64,000 bases of DNA from Chryseobacterium lacus (GCF_003336205.1 NZ_QPIE01000006.1:1-64000), one strand, 5' to 3'; shown: positions 41,704 to 50,731, counted from the first letter of the stretch. Notes: generated from the letters alone by a model not told the origin. Translations and numbers: made by a program.

Positions 41704-42276
41704 TTACAGATCGAAAGCATGGAGAAATTGATCCAGTGCTTTTTTCCGGTGGCTGATTTTATTTTTTTCATCCGGCTGCATTTCGGCAAACGTCATCTGA
41801 AAGCCATCCGGAACGAAAATCGGATCGTAGCCAAAACCCTGAACTCCTTTATTTTCATCCAATAAATTTCCAAATACTTTCCCTTCAAAATAAACCGGGC
41901 CCTGTTCTGTATAATAACACAGCACGGTGACAAAATAAGCTGAACGGTCGGTTTTCCCTTTCATTTCTTCCAGAACTTTCGCAATATTTTTCTGAAAATC
42001 ATGATCTGACGCATATCGTGCGGAATAAATTCCCGGTCTTCCGCCCAATTCATTTACCACCAATCCGGAATCATCGCCCACACTCGGGATTCCGGTCTGT
42101 TCAAAACAATACTGTGCTTTGATGAGCGCATTTTCATGAAAAGAGGTTCCATTTTCTTCAATTTCTTCATTCAGGTGATAATCCGTCAGGCTTTTGACCA
42201 AGAACCGGGAGCCGAGAATCTGCTGAATTTCTTCTTTCTTATGAAGATTATGAGTGGCGAATAAAATTTCTTTCAT
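41704..42276 (-). CDS. rdgB: RdgB/HAM1 dITP/XTP pyrophosphatase
   Basis: A 190-residue enzyme that hydrolyses non-canonical purine triphosphates (dITP, XTP) and keeps them out of DNA. Landmarks: FATHNLHKKEEI at the start, SVGDDSGLVVNELGGRPGIYSARY and GFGYDPIFVPDG. It starts 4 bp after the stop codon of the CPBP protease gene, so the two are translated from one message. Confidence 0.95.
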   Translation of the reverse strand: MKEILFATHNLHKKEEIQQILGSRFLVKSLTDYHLNEEIEENGTSFHENALIKAQYCFEQTGIPSVGDDSGLVVNELGGRPGIYSARYASDHDFQKNIAKVLEEMKGKTDRSAYFVTVLCYYTEQGPVYFEGKVFGNLLDENKGVQGFGYDPIFVPDGFQMTFAEMQPDEKNKISHRKKALDQFLHAFDL

Positions 42277-42280
42277 TTTA

Positions 42281-43120
42281 TTAATTATTATAAGGTGCTG
42301 CTTCCTGAGAACCGTATTTCTTCAACAAAAATCCAAATCCCGCCACCATCAACAATCCGATGGCCAACAGGATATATTCTGAAACCGAAAATGCGTCGGC
42401 AAAACTTTCTGTTCCTGTATATACAATGATTAATGTAGAGCCGAGGTTATTGAAAGCGTGCAATAAAATAGGCATCAGCAGCGACCGAGTTTTTTCATAC
42501 ACCCATCCCAGAACGATCCCCAGCAGCAATGCACCGGCAAATTGCCATGGATTAAAATGTACCAAACCAAAAAGGAAAGCACTGAATAAAATTGCAGGTC
42601 CAGGCTTCATTCCTTTATTAATCAATCCTTTTTGTATAATTCCGCGAAATACAATTTCTTCAAAAACGGGTGCCATCACTACCGCCAAAACAATCATAAC
42701 GGAAATATCGTCGGAAAGCATTTCCATTTGCAGCGAAAACCATTCGTACATCGGACCAAATACGGGTCCGGTAACAGGAATTTGCGAAGTGATAAATTCC
42801 GCTGTCAGCATCATTCCGAACATCAATGGAAATATAATCAGATACGCTTTCAGATCCGGAGAATGCATGGGGAAATTAAGTTTCCTTCCCGTTTCGGGTC
42901 TGCAAATAAAGAAATCAAACGCGAGGATCGCTCCCAACCATAAAACAGCATTGGAAAGTAAAAGAAAAAAGAAGTTATACTGAAGATTCTCGTTCTGCAG
43001 CAACATGAACATGACATTCAGCATCGCCACCGCAAAGGTCGGAATAACAGCACCTGCGATTAAGATGAAAAAGCCCTTCCAATCGAAGGTAAAAACAGGC
43101 ATATTTTTTTCCGGAGCCAT
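42281..43120 (-). CDS. CPBP-family intramembrane protease
   Basis: A 279-residue membrane protein with about seven to eight segments. The CPBP (Abi) motif 1 is EEIVFRGIIQKGL, motif 2 FGLVHFNPWQF and motif 3 LMPILLHAFNN; the paired Glu and the His residues form the active site. Members process prenylated or other membrane proteins; in bacteria some act in bacteriocin immunity. The substrate is unknown. It starts the operon with rdgB. A perfect leftward -7 box lies at 43140-43147. Confidence 0.9.
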   Translation of the reverse strand: MAPEKNMPVFTFDWKGFFILIAGAVIPTFAVAMLNVMFMLLQNENLQYNFFFLLLSNAVLWLGAILAFDFFICRPETGRKLNFPMHSPDLKAYLIIFPLMFGMMLTAEFITSQIPVTGPVFGPMYEWFSLQMEMLSDDISVMIVLAVVMAPVFEEIVFRGIIQKGLINKGMKPGPAILFSAFLFGLVHFNPWQFAGALLLGIVLGWVYEKTRSLLMPILLHAFNNLGSTLIIVYTGTESFADAFSVSEYILLAIGLLMVAGFGFLLKKYGSQEAAPYNN

Positions 43121-43139
43121 TTTTTGATTTGTTTCCGGG

Positions 43140-43147
43140 CAAAGATA
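43140..43147 (-). promoter_or_regulatory. -7 box of the CPBP protease-rdgB operon
   Basis: CAAAGATA reads TATCTTTG leftward, 20 bp before the start codon at 43120. Confidence 0.55.
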
Positions 43148-43216
43148 ACAAACTTTGGATATTGAAGTTTTCTGTTCTCATGTAAAATACCGATTTTTGC
43201 AACCATAAATTTCAAT

Positions 43217-44809
43217 ATGTCAGACCTTATCAAAGAAATACAAAAACGTAAAACCTTCGGTATTATATCGCATCCCGATGCCGGAAAAACCACCCTTACT
43301 GAAAAACTCCTTCTTTTCGGAGGTGCTATTCAGGAAGCGGGAGCTGTGAAATCCAACAAAATAAAAAAAGGCGCTACCTCTGACTTTATGGAAATTGAAA
43401 GACAGAGGGGAATTTCTGTGGCGACCTCGGTTTTAGCATTTGAATATAAAGGATTTAAAATCAATATCCTGGATACACCCGGACATAAGGATTTTGCTGA
43501 AGACACCTATCGTACTTTAACCGCAGTAGATTCTGTGATTGTGGTAATAGATGTGGCCAAAGGTGTAGAAGAGCAGACCGAAAAACTGGTACAGGTGTGT
43601 CGGATGAGAAATATTCCGATGCTGGTATTTATCAATAAATTAGACCGCGAGGGAAAAGACGCTTTCGATTTGCTGGATGAAGTCGAACAGAAACTCGGGC
43701 TTACCGTTACGCCATTATCTTTGCCTATCGGAATGGGTTCAGATTTTCAGGGCATTTATAATATCTGGGAAAAGAATATTGAATTTTTTCTGGAAGAGAA
43801 GAAGCAGAAAGTAGGAACTTCAGTAAAAATTACTGATATTCAGGACGCTGAAGTTGATGAAATGATAGGCTCAAAAGCTGCTGCCACGCTTCGTGAAGAG
43901 TTGGAACTTGTGGAATCTGTTTATCCGGAATTCAACCGGGACGATTATATGGAAGGAAATCTGCAACCGGTTTTCTTCGGCTCAGCCCTCAATAATTTTG
44001 GAGTCCGGGAACTGCTGGATGCTTTTACCGAGATCGCTCCGATGCCGCAGCCCAGGGAATCTGATATCCGACTGGTGCGCCCGGAAGAGAAAGATTTCAC
44101 AGGATTTGTTTTTAAAATTCACGCCAATATGGATCCCAAACATCGGGACCGTCTTGCTTTTGTAAAAATTGTATCGGGAACTTTTAAAAGAAATGAAAAT
44201 TATCTGCTGGTTCGAGAAGGAAAAAAAATGAAATTTTCGGCGCCCAATGCTTTTTTTGCTGATAAGAAAGAAGTGGTGGAAGAAAGTTTTCCCGGTGATA
44301 TTGTGGGGCTTCACGACACAGGAAATTTCCGGATCGGCGACACGCTGACGGCAGGAGAAAAGCTTTCCTTCAAAGGAATTCCAAACTTCTCGCCGGAACA
44401 CTTCCGTTATATCAACAATAACGATCCTCTGAAAGCCAAGCAATTAGCGAAAGGTATTGATCAATTGATGGATGAAGGTGTGGCACAACTTTTCACGCTG
44501 GAAATGAACGGAAGAAAAATCATAGGAACAGTGGGTGCACTACAATACGAGGTCATCCAATATCGTTTAGAGCATGAATACGGTGCAAAATGCACCTATG
44601 AACCGCTCTCCATCCATAAAGCCTGCTGGATAGAAGCGGATGAAAAATCAGAAGAATTTAAGGAATTTGCAAGGCTGAAACAACGATTTATGGCTCGGGA
44701 CAAATACGGACAACTGGTTTTTCTAGCCGATTCTTCATTCACAATTCATATGACTCAGGAGAAATTTCCGAATGTGAAATTGCATTTTATCAGTGAGTTC
44801 AATCAATAA
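43217..44809 (+). CDS. prfC: Peptide chain release factor 3
   Basis: A 530-residue translational GTPase that removes RF1 and RF2 from the ribosome after termination. The G1 motif is HPDAGKTTLTE, followed by RQRGISVATSV (switch region), DTPGHKDF (G3) and NKLD (G4). Domains 2 and 3 follow, and the length is typical. The gene is divergent from the CPBP operon and ends 7 bp before a terminator shared with the next gene. Confidence 0.97.
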   Translation: MSDLIKEIQKRKTFGIISHPDAGKTTLTEKLLLFGGAIQEAGAVKSNKIKKGATSDFMEIERQRGISVATSVLAFEYKGFKINILDTPGHKDFAEDTYRTLTAVDSVIVVIDVAKGVEEQTEKLVQVCRMRNIPMLVFINKLDREGKDAFDLLDEVEQKLGLTVTPLSLPIGMGSDFQGIYNIWEKNIEFFLEEKKQKVGTSVKITDIQDAEVDEMIGSKAAATLREELELVESVYPEFNRDDYMEGNLQPVFFGSALNNFGVRELLDAFTEIAPMPQPRESDIRLVRPEEKDFTGFVFKIHANMDPKHRDRLAFVKIVSGTFKRNENYLLVREGKKMKFSAPNAFFADKKEVVEESFPGDIVGLHDTGNFRIGDTLTAGEKLSFKGIPNFSPEHFRYINNNDPLKAKQLAKGIDQLMDEGVAQLFTLEMNGRKIIGTVGALQYEVIQYRLEHEYGAKCTYEPLSIHKACWIEADEKSEEFKEFARLKQRFMARDKYGQLVFLADSSFTIHMTQEKFPNVKLHFISEFNQ

Positions 44810-44816
44810 ATAAGAA

Positions 44817-44850
44817 AAGAATCCGCTTCAATTGAGGCGGATTCTTTCTT
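44817..44850. terminator. Bidirectional terminator
   Basis: AAGAATCCGCTTC, loop AATT, GAGGCGGATTCTT. A 13-bp stem with one mismatch or G-T pair and T-runs on both strands, between the convergent prfC and T9SS genes. Confidence 0.9.
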
Positions 44851-44867
44851 GAAGTGTTACAAAAAAA

Positions 44868-46544
44868 TTATTTCTTAATGAATTTTGCTGACGCAGAACC
44901 TTGGTCAGTTTCAATTGCGATCAAATAGCTTCCCGGTTTCAGATGACGGACTTCCACCGTATTTCCAGCTACCGGAACGTTCATTTTTCTTCCTGAAAGA
45001 TCGTAAATACTGATGTTTCTCAGCTTGTCTTTTACTTCCACGGTCAAAATATCAGCAACTGGATTTGGATAAATGCTCAGGCTTGGTGATTCCAGTTCTG
45101 TTTCGTGGGTACCCAGTTGTTGTGAAATGCTCACTGTATCAATAAAGACATAATTCGTGGTCGTAATTCCTGTTCTTGCCGGTGTATTATTATGGAAACC
45201 AAGGTAATAATTGCCGGACGTACTTGGAGTAAATTGCACGTTACCCTGAACATAAGTCAAGTTATTATAATCCGGATGATTTGCTAAAATAGTGGCTCCT
45301 GTTCCTGTTTTTGAAGAATTAATTCCCACAGAAAAACTCACTGATGCGGTGGTAGCTGCTGTACTGAAAGTACGGTAATAATAACTGATGTTATAAGTAT
45401 TTCCTGCTTCAAGTTGCAATGGCGGAGAGAAACTCCATGCATTCTGTGCTGTTGTAGCAATAGAGCTTCCTATGAATGAAACAGGAGAATGCGCAAAATC
45501 GTTTGTAGGATCGCCATCCGTAGTATCGTCTTTGTACCAAGACCAACCACCAACATTACCAACAGGATTATTATCCCAGCCCAAATTAAATATAAAAGCT
45601 TGATCTGGAGCAGTCTCAAAATTCATTGAATAGGGAAAAGATGTGATAGGAGCTGAATTGGATGTTCCTACCGTTACTTTTGTCCAAGCACTGTACACGC
45701 CACCGCCGCAGTCTTTTCTTAGGTAAACATCATACGCTTTACCCGGCATCAAACCAGATATAGTTTGAGAAGAGGAAGAAGTGGCCGTTGCTGTAGTTCC
45801 GCCGCTGCCCTGTGTATAGGGAGATATTCCATATTCTATCTGAGCGTTCAAAACTCCAATCCAGCTTATAGTGGCTGAATTATCCGTATATGCGGTCATC
45901 GTTGGGCTAAGCAATGTAGCACAAGCCACTGCTTTTGCCAAAAATGTTTTAGGCCTCCAGTTAGACGCCGTTAAAGTAGTTGGTAGCGCAGAGTTGCTCT
46001 GAGCCCCTTTTAGTCCGCCAGTCAATGTAGTGGAACATAATGCAGTATTCCCTGTTGTAGCAAGAGCACCCGAAGGATTCTGGTATTCAAAAGCTACATA
46101 AAGGCCTCCACCAGTATAAGTGAAATTACTACCGCCTGAAAAAGCGTGAAAAAGTGTGGCAGCAGCGGGAATCGTAATAGATCCGTTACTGGCTTCAGTC
46201 ATTCCGGTTACCGCAGTAGCCCAAGCGGTGCTTTTGTTATTGGCAATATCTGTTGTATTCTGGAGGTAGATTTTGATATTACCACTTATTGGGGCCGTCA
46301 ATGGTATCGTATATTCAAAACCAATTCCTCGAAGTATATCGCCATTCACAAGGCCAGAAGCTGCCATTTCCGTAGCTGTAATCAAGTAAACAGAACGCTG
46401 GTATCTTTGAGATCCCTGTGGTGCTCTTGAATTTGCGGAGGTACTTCCGTTATCCATCAATGCAGTCTGATATTGTAGATCCTGAGCTCCTGCCAGACCG
46501 AAAGCCATTAACCAAATGGCCAGAAAAAATAGTTTACGTTTCAT
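44868..46544 (-). CDS. T9SS-secreted protein with FN3 and jelly-roll domains
   Basis: A 558-residue secreted protein. A signal peptide (MKRKLFFLAIWLMAFGLAGAQ) is followed by an N-terminal beta-rich domain (about 22-200), an FN3 domain (about 205-295, ISWIGVLNAQIEYG ... YDVYLRKDCGG), a jelly-roll choice-of-anchor J-like domain (about 305-475, PYSMNFETAPDQAFIFNLGW ... NYYLGFHNNT), and a T9SS type A sorting domain (LSIYPNPVADILTVEVKD ... GSYLIAIETDQG). It should be exported by the type IX system. The role is likely adhesive, but no enzyme domain is present. The Met at 46544 gives the better signal peptide than 46553. Confidence 0.9.
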   Translation of the reverse strand: MKRKLFFLAIWLMAFGLAGAQDLQYQTALMDNGSTSANSRAPQGSQRYQRSVYLITATEMAASGLVNGDILRGIGFEYTIPLTAPISGNIKIYLQNTTDIANNKSTAWATAVTGMTEASNGSITIPAAATLFHAFSGGSNFTYTGGGLYVAFEYQNPSGALATTGNTALCSTTLTGGLKGAQSNSALPTTLTASNWRPKTFLAKAVACATLLSPTMTAYTDNSATISWIGVLNAQIEYGISPYTQGSGGTTATATSSSSQTISGLMPGKAYDVYLRKDCGGGVYSAWTKVTVGTSNSAPITSFPYSMNFETAPDQAFIFNLGWDNNPVGNVGGWSWYKDDTTDGDPTNDFAHSPVSFIGSSIATTAQNAWSFSPPLQLEAGNTYNISYYYRTFSTAATTASVSFSVGINSSKTGTGATILANHPDYNNLTYVQGNVQFTPSTSGNYYLGFHNNTPARTGITTTNYVFIDTVSISQQLGTHETELESPSLSIYPNPVADILTVEVKDKLRNISIYDLSGRKMNVPVAGNTVEVRHLKPGSYLIAIETDQGSASAKFIKK

Positions 46545-46698
46545 ATTACACAAATTTTAATTAAGTTAGACATATATTGAAGTAAAATTAAATAAAAAAA
46601 ACATTAGTTTAACAAAGTCAGCTAAAAATTCATAAATTAACAGTTTATTGTCATTCTGTATCCTACATAATATCTCTTAACCCGCCATATCACAGACT

Positions 46699-46728
46699 TT
46701 TGTTAATGTGCTGATTTTAGTAACTTTG
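46699..46728 (+). promoter_or_regulatory. Promoter of the lipoprotein hydrolase gene
   Basis: TTTG at 46699-46702 and a perfect TAnnTTTG box (TAACTTTG, 46721-46728) are 18 bp apart. The ATG lies 9 bp after the -7 box, so the leader is very short. Confidence 0.65.
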
Positions 46729-46737
46729 TGCTTAAGT

Positions 46738-47604
46738 ATGATAAAAAAGAGCTTTTTTCACTTTTTGTTGATGCTAACATTTCCACTTCTGTTGCTTTCC
46801 TGCAACACCAAACACCGAATTTGGGTAGGAAAAGGAATGGAACAGAAAATTTTCAATCTGAAATACGGCGAACACCGGAAACAGAATATGGATATTTTTC
46901 TGCCCGCGTATTACACCCCGGATACTCCTGTGGTGTTGCTTATTCATGGTGGTTTCTGGAAATTCGGACGCAAGCAGAAAATGATACAGATACAGAATTT
47001 TCTCCATCGTCACCGTATTCCGACTGTCAATATTAATTACCGTTTGGTAAGCAAAAAACAGAAAATATCTTATCGTGAACAGCTGGAAGATATTGCACTA
47101 TCGATCGAAAAATTTAATTCTTTGTCCCGGAATGCAGGCCTGATGAGTAATCATTATATCCTTCTAGGGGAAAGTTCCGGTGCGCATCTGGCCTTATTAT
47201 ACGGTTACCGAAACCCGAATCAGGTAAAGAAAATTATTTCTCTGAGCGGACCTTCCGATTTTTATACCTCAGGCTTTCTGAACTCAGTCTATTCCAGATA
47301 TACTTCCCCTACGATTGAAGATGTGGTAGGAGAGAAATTCAACAGAAAAAAACTTTCAGAAAAATTCAAAGAAGCGAGCCCTATTTCGCAGGTTGCGGCC
47401 GTTCCTACGCTTATTTTTCAGGGAGATCGGGATGTTTTGGTTCATAAAAGTCAAGGTATTGCTTTGGACAGTGTGCTGACTGCAATGGAAGTACCGCACC
47501 GGTTTATTTTCATGAAAAAAACAGGGCATACACCGCGGCTGTACAGCAAAAAAAAGCGGGATAGTATTATACTTCCCGCTATATTAGATTGGATTCAAAA
47601 CTAA
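46738..47604 (+). CDS. Alpha/beta hydrolase lipoprotein
   Basis: A 288-residue esterase-like protein anchored by a lipobox (LTFPLLLLSC, Cys near residue 21). The fold has the oxyanion segment LLIHGGFWKFGRK (HGG), the nucleophile elbow GESSGAHLALLYG (G-x-S-x-G), the acid in FQGDRDVL and the base His in KKTGHTPRLYS. This fits the BD-FAE/Hsl-like alpha/beta hydrolases acting on ester substrates; the true substrate is unknown. The Met at 46738 is chosen because the promoter overlaps the longer frame. Confidence 0.93.
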   Translation: MIKKSFFHFLLMLTFPLLLLSCNTKHRIWVGKGMEQKIFNLKYGEHRKQNMDIFLPAYYTPDTPVVLLIHGGFWKFGRKQKMIQIQNFLHRHRIPTVNINYRLVSKKQKISYREQLEDIALSIEKFNSLSRNAGLMSNHYILLGESSGAHLALLYGYRNPNQVKKIISLSGPSDFYTSGFLNSVYSRYTSPTIEDVVGEKFNRKKLSEKFKEASPISQVAAVPTLIFQGDRDVLVHKSQGIALDSVLTAMEVPHRFIFMKKTGHTPRLYSKKKRDSIILPAILDWIQN

Positions 47605-47641
47605 CCATCTGTTTACGTTTTACTGAGAAAATTAAACAATT

Positions 47642-48328
47642 CTAAGGTTGATTCGGCATATCCGGTTCTTCATGTTTTCCGAAAACGATTTTGAAAAGTA
47701 CCGGCAATGTGGTAAAAACAATGAGGATGAGGATGATAAGCTCTAAATGTGCTTTCAGATCGATTCCAAATTGGTCTATAAAAAGCTTATCCAGATAATG
47801 TCCGGCAAACACCAGAGAAAAAGACCAAAGAAGTGCTCCCAGAACATTGTCAAGAAAAAAGCGTCCTTTATTCATGCCTACAATTCCTGCCACAATCGGA
47901 ACGAACGTTCTTACAATCGGAAGAAAACGAGCAAGAATAATGGCCAAACTCCCATGCTTAGCGAAAAAATTATGCGCTTGATACAGGTATTTTTTCTTAT
48001 AAAAAAAGTTGTCATTTTTCTTGTAAAGTGCAGGTCCGGCTTTTCTTCCGAACCAATAACCTACTTCATTACCAATGATTGCTGCGGCGGCGATAGAAAG
48101 TGCCAACAAGGTTGTATCGAGAAAGTCGCTGCCTGTGGAACCATACGCGGAACTGATCATTTCGACAGAATAAATTCCGGAAATAAATAAAAGACTGTCT
48201 CCCGGAAGGAAAAAACCTACAAACAAACCTGTTTCTGCAAAAATAATGAACAGTATCAGCCAGTATCCACCAAGCTTAATATAAAATTCAGGATTTAAAA
48301 GATCTTTCCAGCTATCAAAATGCTCCAT
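47642..48328 (-). CDS. DedA-family membrane protein
   Basis: A 228-residue integral membrane protein of the DedA (VTT/SNARE-associated) family, which flips lipid carriers or phospholipids in the inner membrane. Landmarks: ETGLFVGFFLPGDSLLF, NEVGYWFGRKAGPALY, FFAKHGSLAIILARFLPIVR and a Gly-rich segment near the end. A perfect leftward -7 box lies at 48346-48353. Confidence 0.93.
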   Translation of the reverse strand: MEHFDSWKDLLNPEFYIKLGGYWLILFIIFAETGLFVGFFLPGDSLLFISGIYSVEMISSAYGSTGSDFLDTTLLALSIAAAAIIGNEVGYWFGRKAGPALYKKNDNFFYKKKYLYQAHNFFAKHGSLAIILARFLPIVRTFVPIVAGIVGMNKGRFFLDNVLGALLWSFSLVFAGHYLDKLFIDQFGIDLKAHLELIILILIVFTTLPVLFKIVFGKHEEPDMPNQP

Positions 48329-48345
48329 TAATTATCAGATTTGGG

Positions 48346-48353
48346 CAAAAATA
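48346..48353 (-). promoter_or_regulatory. -7 box of the DedA gene
   Basis: CAAAAATA reads TATTTTTG leftward, 18 bp before the start codon at 48328. Confidence 0.55.
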
Positions 48354-48454
48354 ATGTAAATACAGTTTCCATGAAAATAATTAATACTTTTTTAACAACC
48401 CATTTAATAAATGTAAAAGCTGTCAGAAAAAGAAAGATTCAGAATAAAAAATCG

Positions 48455-48498
48455 TGAAAATAAAAAAATCCGTCTCAATTTTTATCATGAGACGGATT
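48455..48498 (-). terminator. Intrinsic terminator of the tRNA gene
   Basis: AATCCGTCTCA and TGAGACGGATT form a perfect 11-bp stem, and the leftward strand continues as TTTTTTTATTTT. It lies immediately after the tRNA 3' end. Confidence 0.92.
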
Positions 48499-48499
48499 G

Positions 48500-48573
48500 T
48501 GGTCCCACCTGGGCTCGAACCAGGGACCACCTGATTATGAGTCAGGTGCTCTAACCAACTGAGCTATAGGACC
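48500..48573 (-). tRNA. tRNA with CAU anticodon (Met elongator or Ile2)
   Basis: The minus strand folds as a cloverleaf: acceptor GGTCCTA/TGGGACC, D arm GCTC, anticodon stem CCTGA/TCAGG with loop CTCATAA (anticodon CAT), and T arm CCTGG-TTCGAAC-CCAGG. No CCA is encoded. A CAU anticodon can mean elongator Met or lysidine-modified Ile2; I cannot separate these by eye. There is no sign of the initiator type. A perfect terminator follows. Confidence 0.92.
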
Positions 48574-48637
48574 CGAAGAACATTTGTTCTTTTGTTGGGT
48601 TGCAAAAATAATCTTTTTTACAGAATTTCAAAACTAA

Positions 48638-49036
48638 TTAAGGCTTTTCTTGGCATAATTCCACCAACACTCCATTGGTAGATTTGGGATGAAGAAAGAC
48701 AACGAGCTTGTTATCAGCACCTTCTTTGGGCTCTTCGGAAATGAAAATAAACCCTTCTTTTTTCAACCGTTCAACTTCTTTTGCGATATTTTCAACCCCC
48801 AAAGCGATATGATGAATACCTTCGCCTCTTTTTTCGATGAATTTTGCGATAGGACTTTCGGCATTGGATGCTTCCAGAAGTTCGATTTTACTCTCTCCCG
48901 TTTTGTAAAATGAAGTCGTGACGCCTTCCCTCTCGACGGTTTCGTGCTTATATGGTTCAGCTCCCAGAAGTTTTGAAAAAAGCAAATCTGCATTTTCCAG
49001 CGATTTCACGGCAATTCCTAAATGTTCTATTTTCAT
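48638..49036 (-). CDS. mce: Methylmalonyl-CoA epimerase
   Basis: A 132-residue VOC-family enzyme that interconverts (R)- and (S)-methylmalonyl-CoA. It begins KIEHLGIAVKSLENADLLFS, with the metal-binding His in IEHLGIAV, then IHHIALGVENI (second His) and acidic ligands in KIELLE and GVLVELCQ near the end. Full length for the family. It is divergent from rbfA, and the two promoters lie back to back. Confidence 0.95.
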   Translation of the reverse strand: MKIEHLGIAVKSLENADLLFSKLLGAEPYKHETVEREGVTTSFYKTGESKIELLEASNAESPIAKFIEKRGEGIHHIALGVENIAKEVERLKKEGFIFISEEPKEGADNKLVVFLHPKSTNGVLVELCQEKP

Positions 49037-49095
49037 ATGTTGTTAAAAAATTAATCTAACTGTTTTGGTTCATCACCGAGACTGTAGATTTCAGA

Positions 49096-49112
49096 CAAAA
49101 GTACTAAATTTG
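49096..49112. promoter_or_regulatory. Back-to-back -7 boxes for mce and rbfA
   Basis: CAAAAGTA (49096-49103) reads TACTTTTG leftward for mce, and TAAATTTG (49105-49112) serves rbfA. Both match TAnnTTTG perfectly and are one base apart. The rbfA ATG at 49117 lies 4 bp after its box. Confidence 0.6.
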
Positions 49113-49116
49113 CATT

Positions 49117-49479
49117 ATGAACGAAAGCAATAGACAGAGAAAAATAGCTCAGATTATTCAGGAAGATTTCGCGGAACTCTTCAGAAAGCAGGCTTCAGAA
49201 AGCAAACAGAATTTTCTGGTATCGGTTTCTGATGCTAAAGTAACTCCAGATCTGGGTATCGCAAGAATTTACCTCAGCATTTTTCCGCAGGAGTTTAGAG
49301 GTCCTGTGATGAAAGAAATAGAAACCAATAAAGCGCAATACCGCAACTATTTGGGACAGAAAATGGCAAAACAGGTTCGTATAATTCCTGATCTTCAGTT
49401 TTATCTGGACACTTCTCTGGACGATGTGGAAAAAATAGAACGCGAACTGCGGGGCGAAGGAGATAATCCTGTTTTATAG
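49117..49479 (+). CDS. rbfA: Ribosome-binding factor A
   Basis: A 120-residue KH-like protein that binds the small ribosomal subunit during 16S rRNA maturation. Landmarks: RQRKIAQIIQEDFAELF, VSVSDAKVTPDLGIARIYLS and the end RIIPDLQFYLDTSLDDVEKI. The ATG is only 4 bp after a perfect -7 box, so the mRNA is probably leaderless. The ABC permease gene follows after 15 bp on the same strand. Confidence 0.95.
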   Translation: MNESNRQRKIAQIIQEDFAELFRKQASESKQNFLVSVSDAKVTPDLGIARIYLSIFPQEFRGPVMKEIETNKAQYRNYLGQKMAKQVRIIPDLQFYLDTSLDDVEKIERELRGEGDNPVL

Positions 49480-49494
49480 CATAAATCTGCCGCT

Positions 49495-50700
49495 TTGAAA
49501 AACACACCTCTGTACATTGCAAGACGTTATCTGATTGCCCGAAAAGGCAGTACAGCGGTTACTTTTATTACCTGGCTTGCCGCAATTGCCATGACGGTGG
49601 CTGTGGCTGCGATGTTCATCATTGTTTCTGTATTTTCCGGATTGGAAGAACTGAACCGGGAACTCATCTCCGACCTTCATGCTGACCTTACCATAAAAAG
49701 CAAATCAGGAAAAACCCTGAAAGATATTCCTGCACTGGAATCTGTCCTGAAGAAAGAGCCGTCTGTTGCAGCATATTCCAAAGTAATTGAGGAAAAAGTT
49801 TATATAGATTATTCCGGCAAAGGGGATATTGCAGTTCTTCGGGGAGTGGATTCTGCTTATACCAGTGTAAATCCTATTCATAAAAATGTTTTTTACGGCA
49901 CTTATCCCAGTTTTAAATATTCCAATGAAGTGCTTATGGAGCACAGCTTGAACAACCGGCTCGCTGTTCCTGTAGGCGACGGACTAGATTTTGCCACGGT
50001 CTTTATGCCAAAAGCAGGAACCGGTCTGATTCAGAAAGAGGAAGATATTTTCAATAAAAAAGATGTGTATGTGAGCGGTGTTTTCTCCGGAAACGATCAG
50101 CTGAACAATTATATTATCGGCCCTATCGAAATCACACAGCAACTCTTGGAACTTCCTAAGAATGCGGCTTATCAAATCGTCATTCAGCTGAAAGATCCCG
50201 CTGCTACAGATAAAATAAAAAAAGAACTTCAGCAGAAACTGGGAAGTCCGTACACCATCACCACGAAAAATGAAGAAAACGCTGCTTTCTGGAAGATGAT
50301 TAACATCGAAAAACTTTTTATTTATCTTATTTTCGGATTGGTCATTCTCATCACAACTTTCAATCTGGCGGGCGCAATTATTATCCTTCAGCTAGACAAA
50401 AAGAACCAGTCGCTATCGTTGATCTCTCTTGGTTTTCCGCTGCATCATCTCCGGCGCACCTATTTCTTTACCGGCCTTCTGATTGTGTTTGCAGGAATTG
50501 TCTCCGGGTTGATTATCGGAACACTCATCTGCCTGCTACAACTGCATACGGGCATTTTCATGGCCAACCCGACCCTTCCTTTTCCTGTGAAAATAGAACC
50601 GATTAATTATGTCTTGGTTACCCTTACAGCGGGAGGTTTTGGATTTGCCGTTTCGTGGTTATTTTCAAAAATTAACAGGAGATATATCATCCGTTCCTGA
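49495..50700 (+). CDS. LolC/E-type ABC permease
   Basis: A 401-residue inner-membrane permease of the LolC/LolE family: N-terminal segment (SRAVTFITWLAAIAMTVAVA type, FIIVSVFSGLEELNRELI), a periplasmic MacB-like domain (about residues 50-265) and three C-terminal segments (YLIFGLVILITTFNLAGAII, FFTGLLIVFAGIVSGLIIGT and VTLTAGGFGFAVSWLFSKIN). It should work with an ATPase in lipoprotein release. The start is TTG at 49495 (KNTPLYIARRYLIARKGS), as no ATG lies between the rbfA stop and the domain start. It is the second such permease in the window; the other is at 34839. Confidence 0.88.
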   Translation: MKNTPLYIARRYLIARKGSTAVTFITWLAAIAMTVAVAAMFIIVSVFSGLEELNRELISDLHADLTIKSKSGKTLKDIPALESVLKKEPSVAAYSKVIEEKVYIDYSGKGDIAVLRGVDSAYTSVNPIHKNVFYGTYPSFKYSNEVLMEHSLNNRLAVPVGDGLDFATVFMPKAGTGLIQKEEDIFNKKDVYVSGVFSGNDQLNNYIIGPIEITQQLLELPKNAAYQIVIQLKDPAATDKIKKELQQKLGSPYTITTKNEENAAFWKMINIEKLFIYLIFGLVILITTFNLAGAIIILQLDKKNQSLSLISLGFPLHHLRRTYFFTGLLIVFAGIVSGLIIGTLICLLQLHTGIFMANPTLPFPVKIEPINYVLVTLTAGGFGFAVSWLFSKINRRYIIRS

Positions 50701-50723
50701 TCTGTTGCCTATTTATTTTTTCG

Positions 50724-50731
50724 TAATTTTG
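50724..50731 (+). promoter_or_regulatory. -7 box of the T9SS endonuclease gene
   Basis: TAATTTTG, a perfect TAnnTTTG match, 26 bp before the ATG at 50757. A TTG at 50705-50707 lies 16 bp upstream of it. Confidence 0.55.

Noticed and set aside
42281-43120. CPBP protease as a bacteriocin immunity or phage-defence gene
   Set aside because: It shares an operon with rdgB, and no bacteriocin precursor or defence gene lies nearby; a housekeeping role is more likely.
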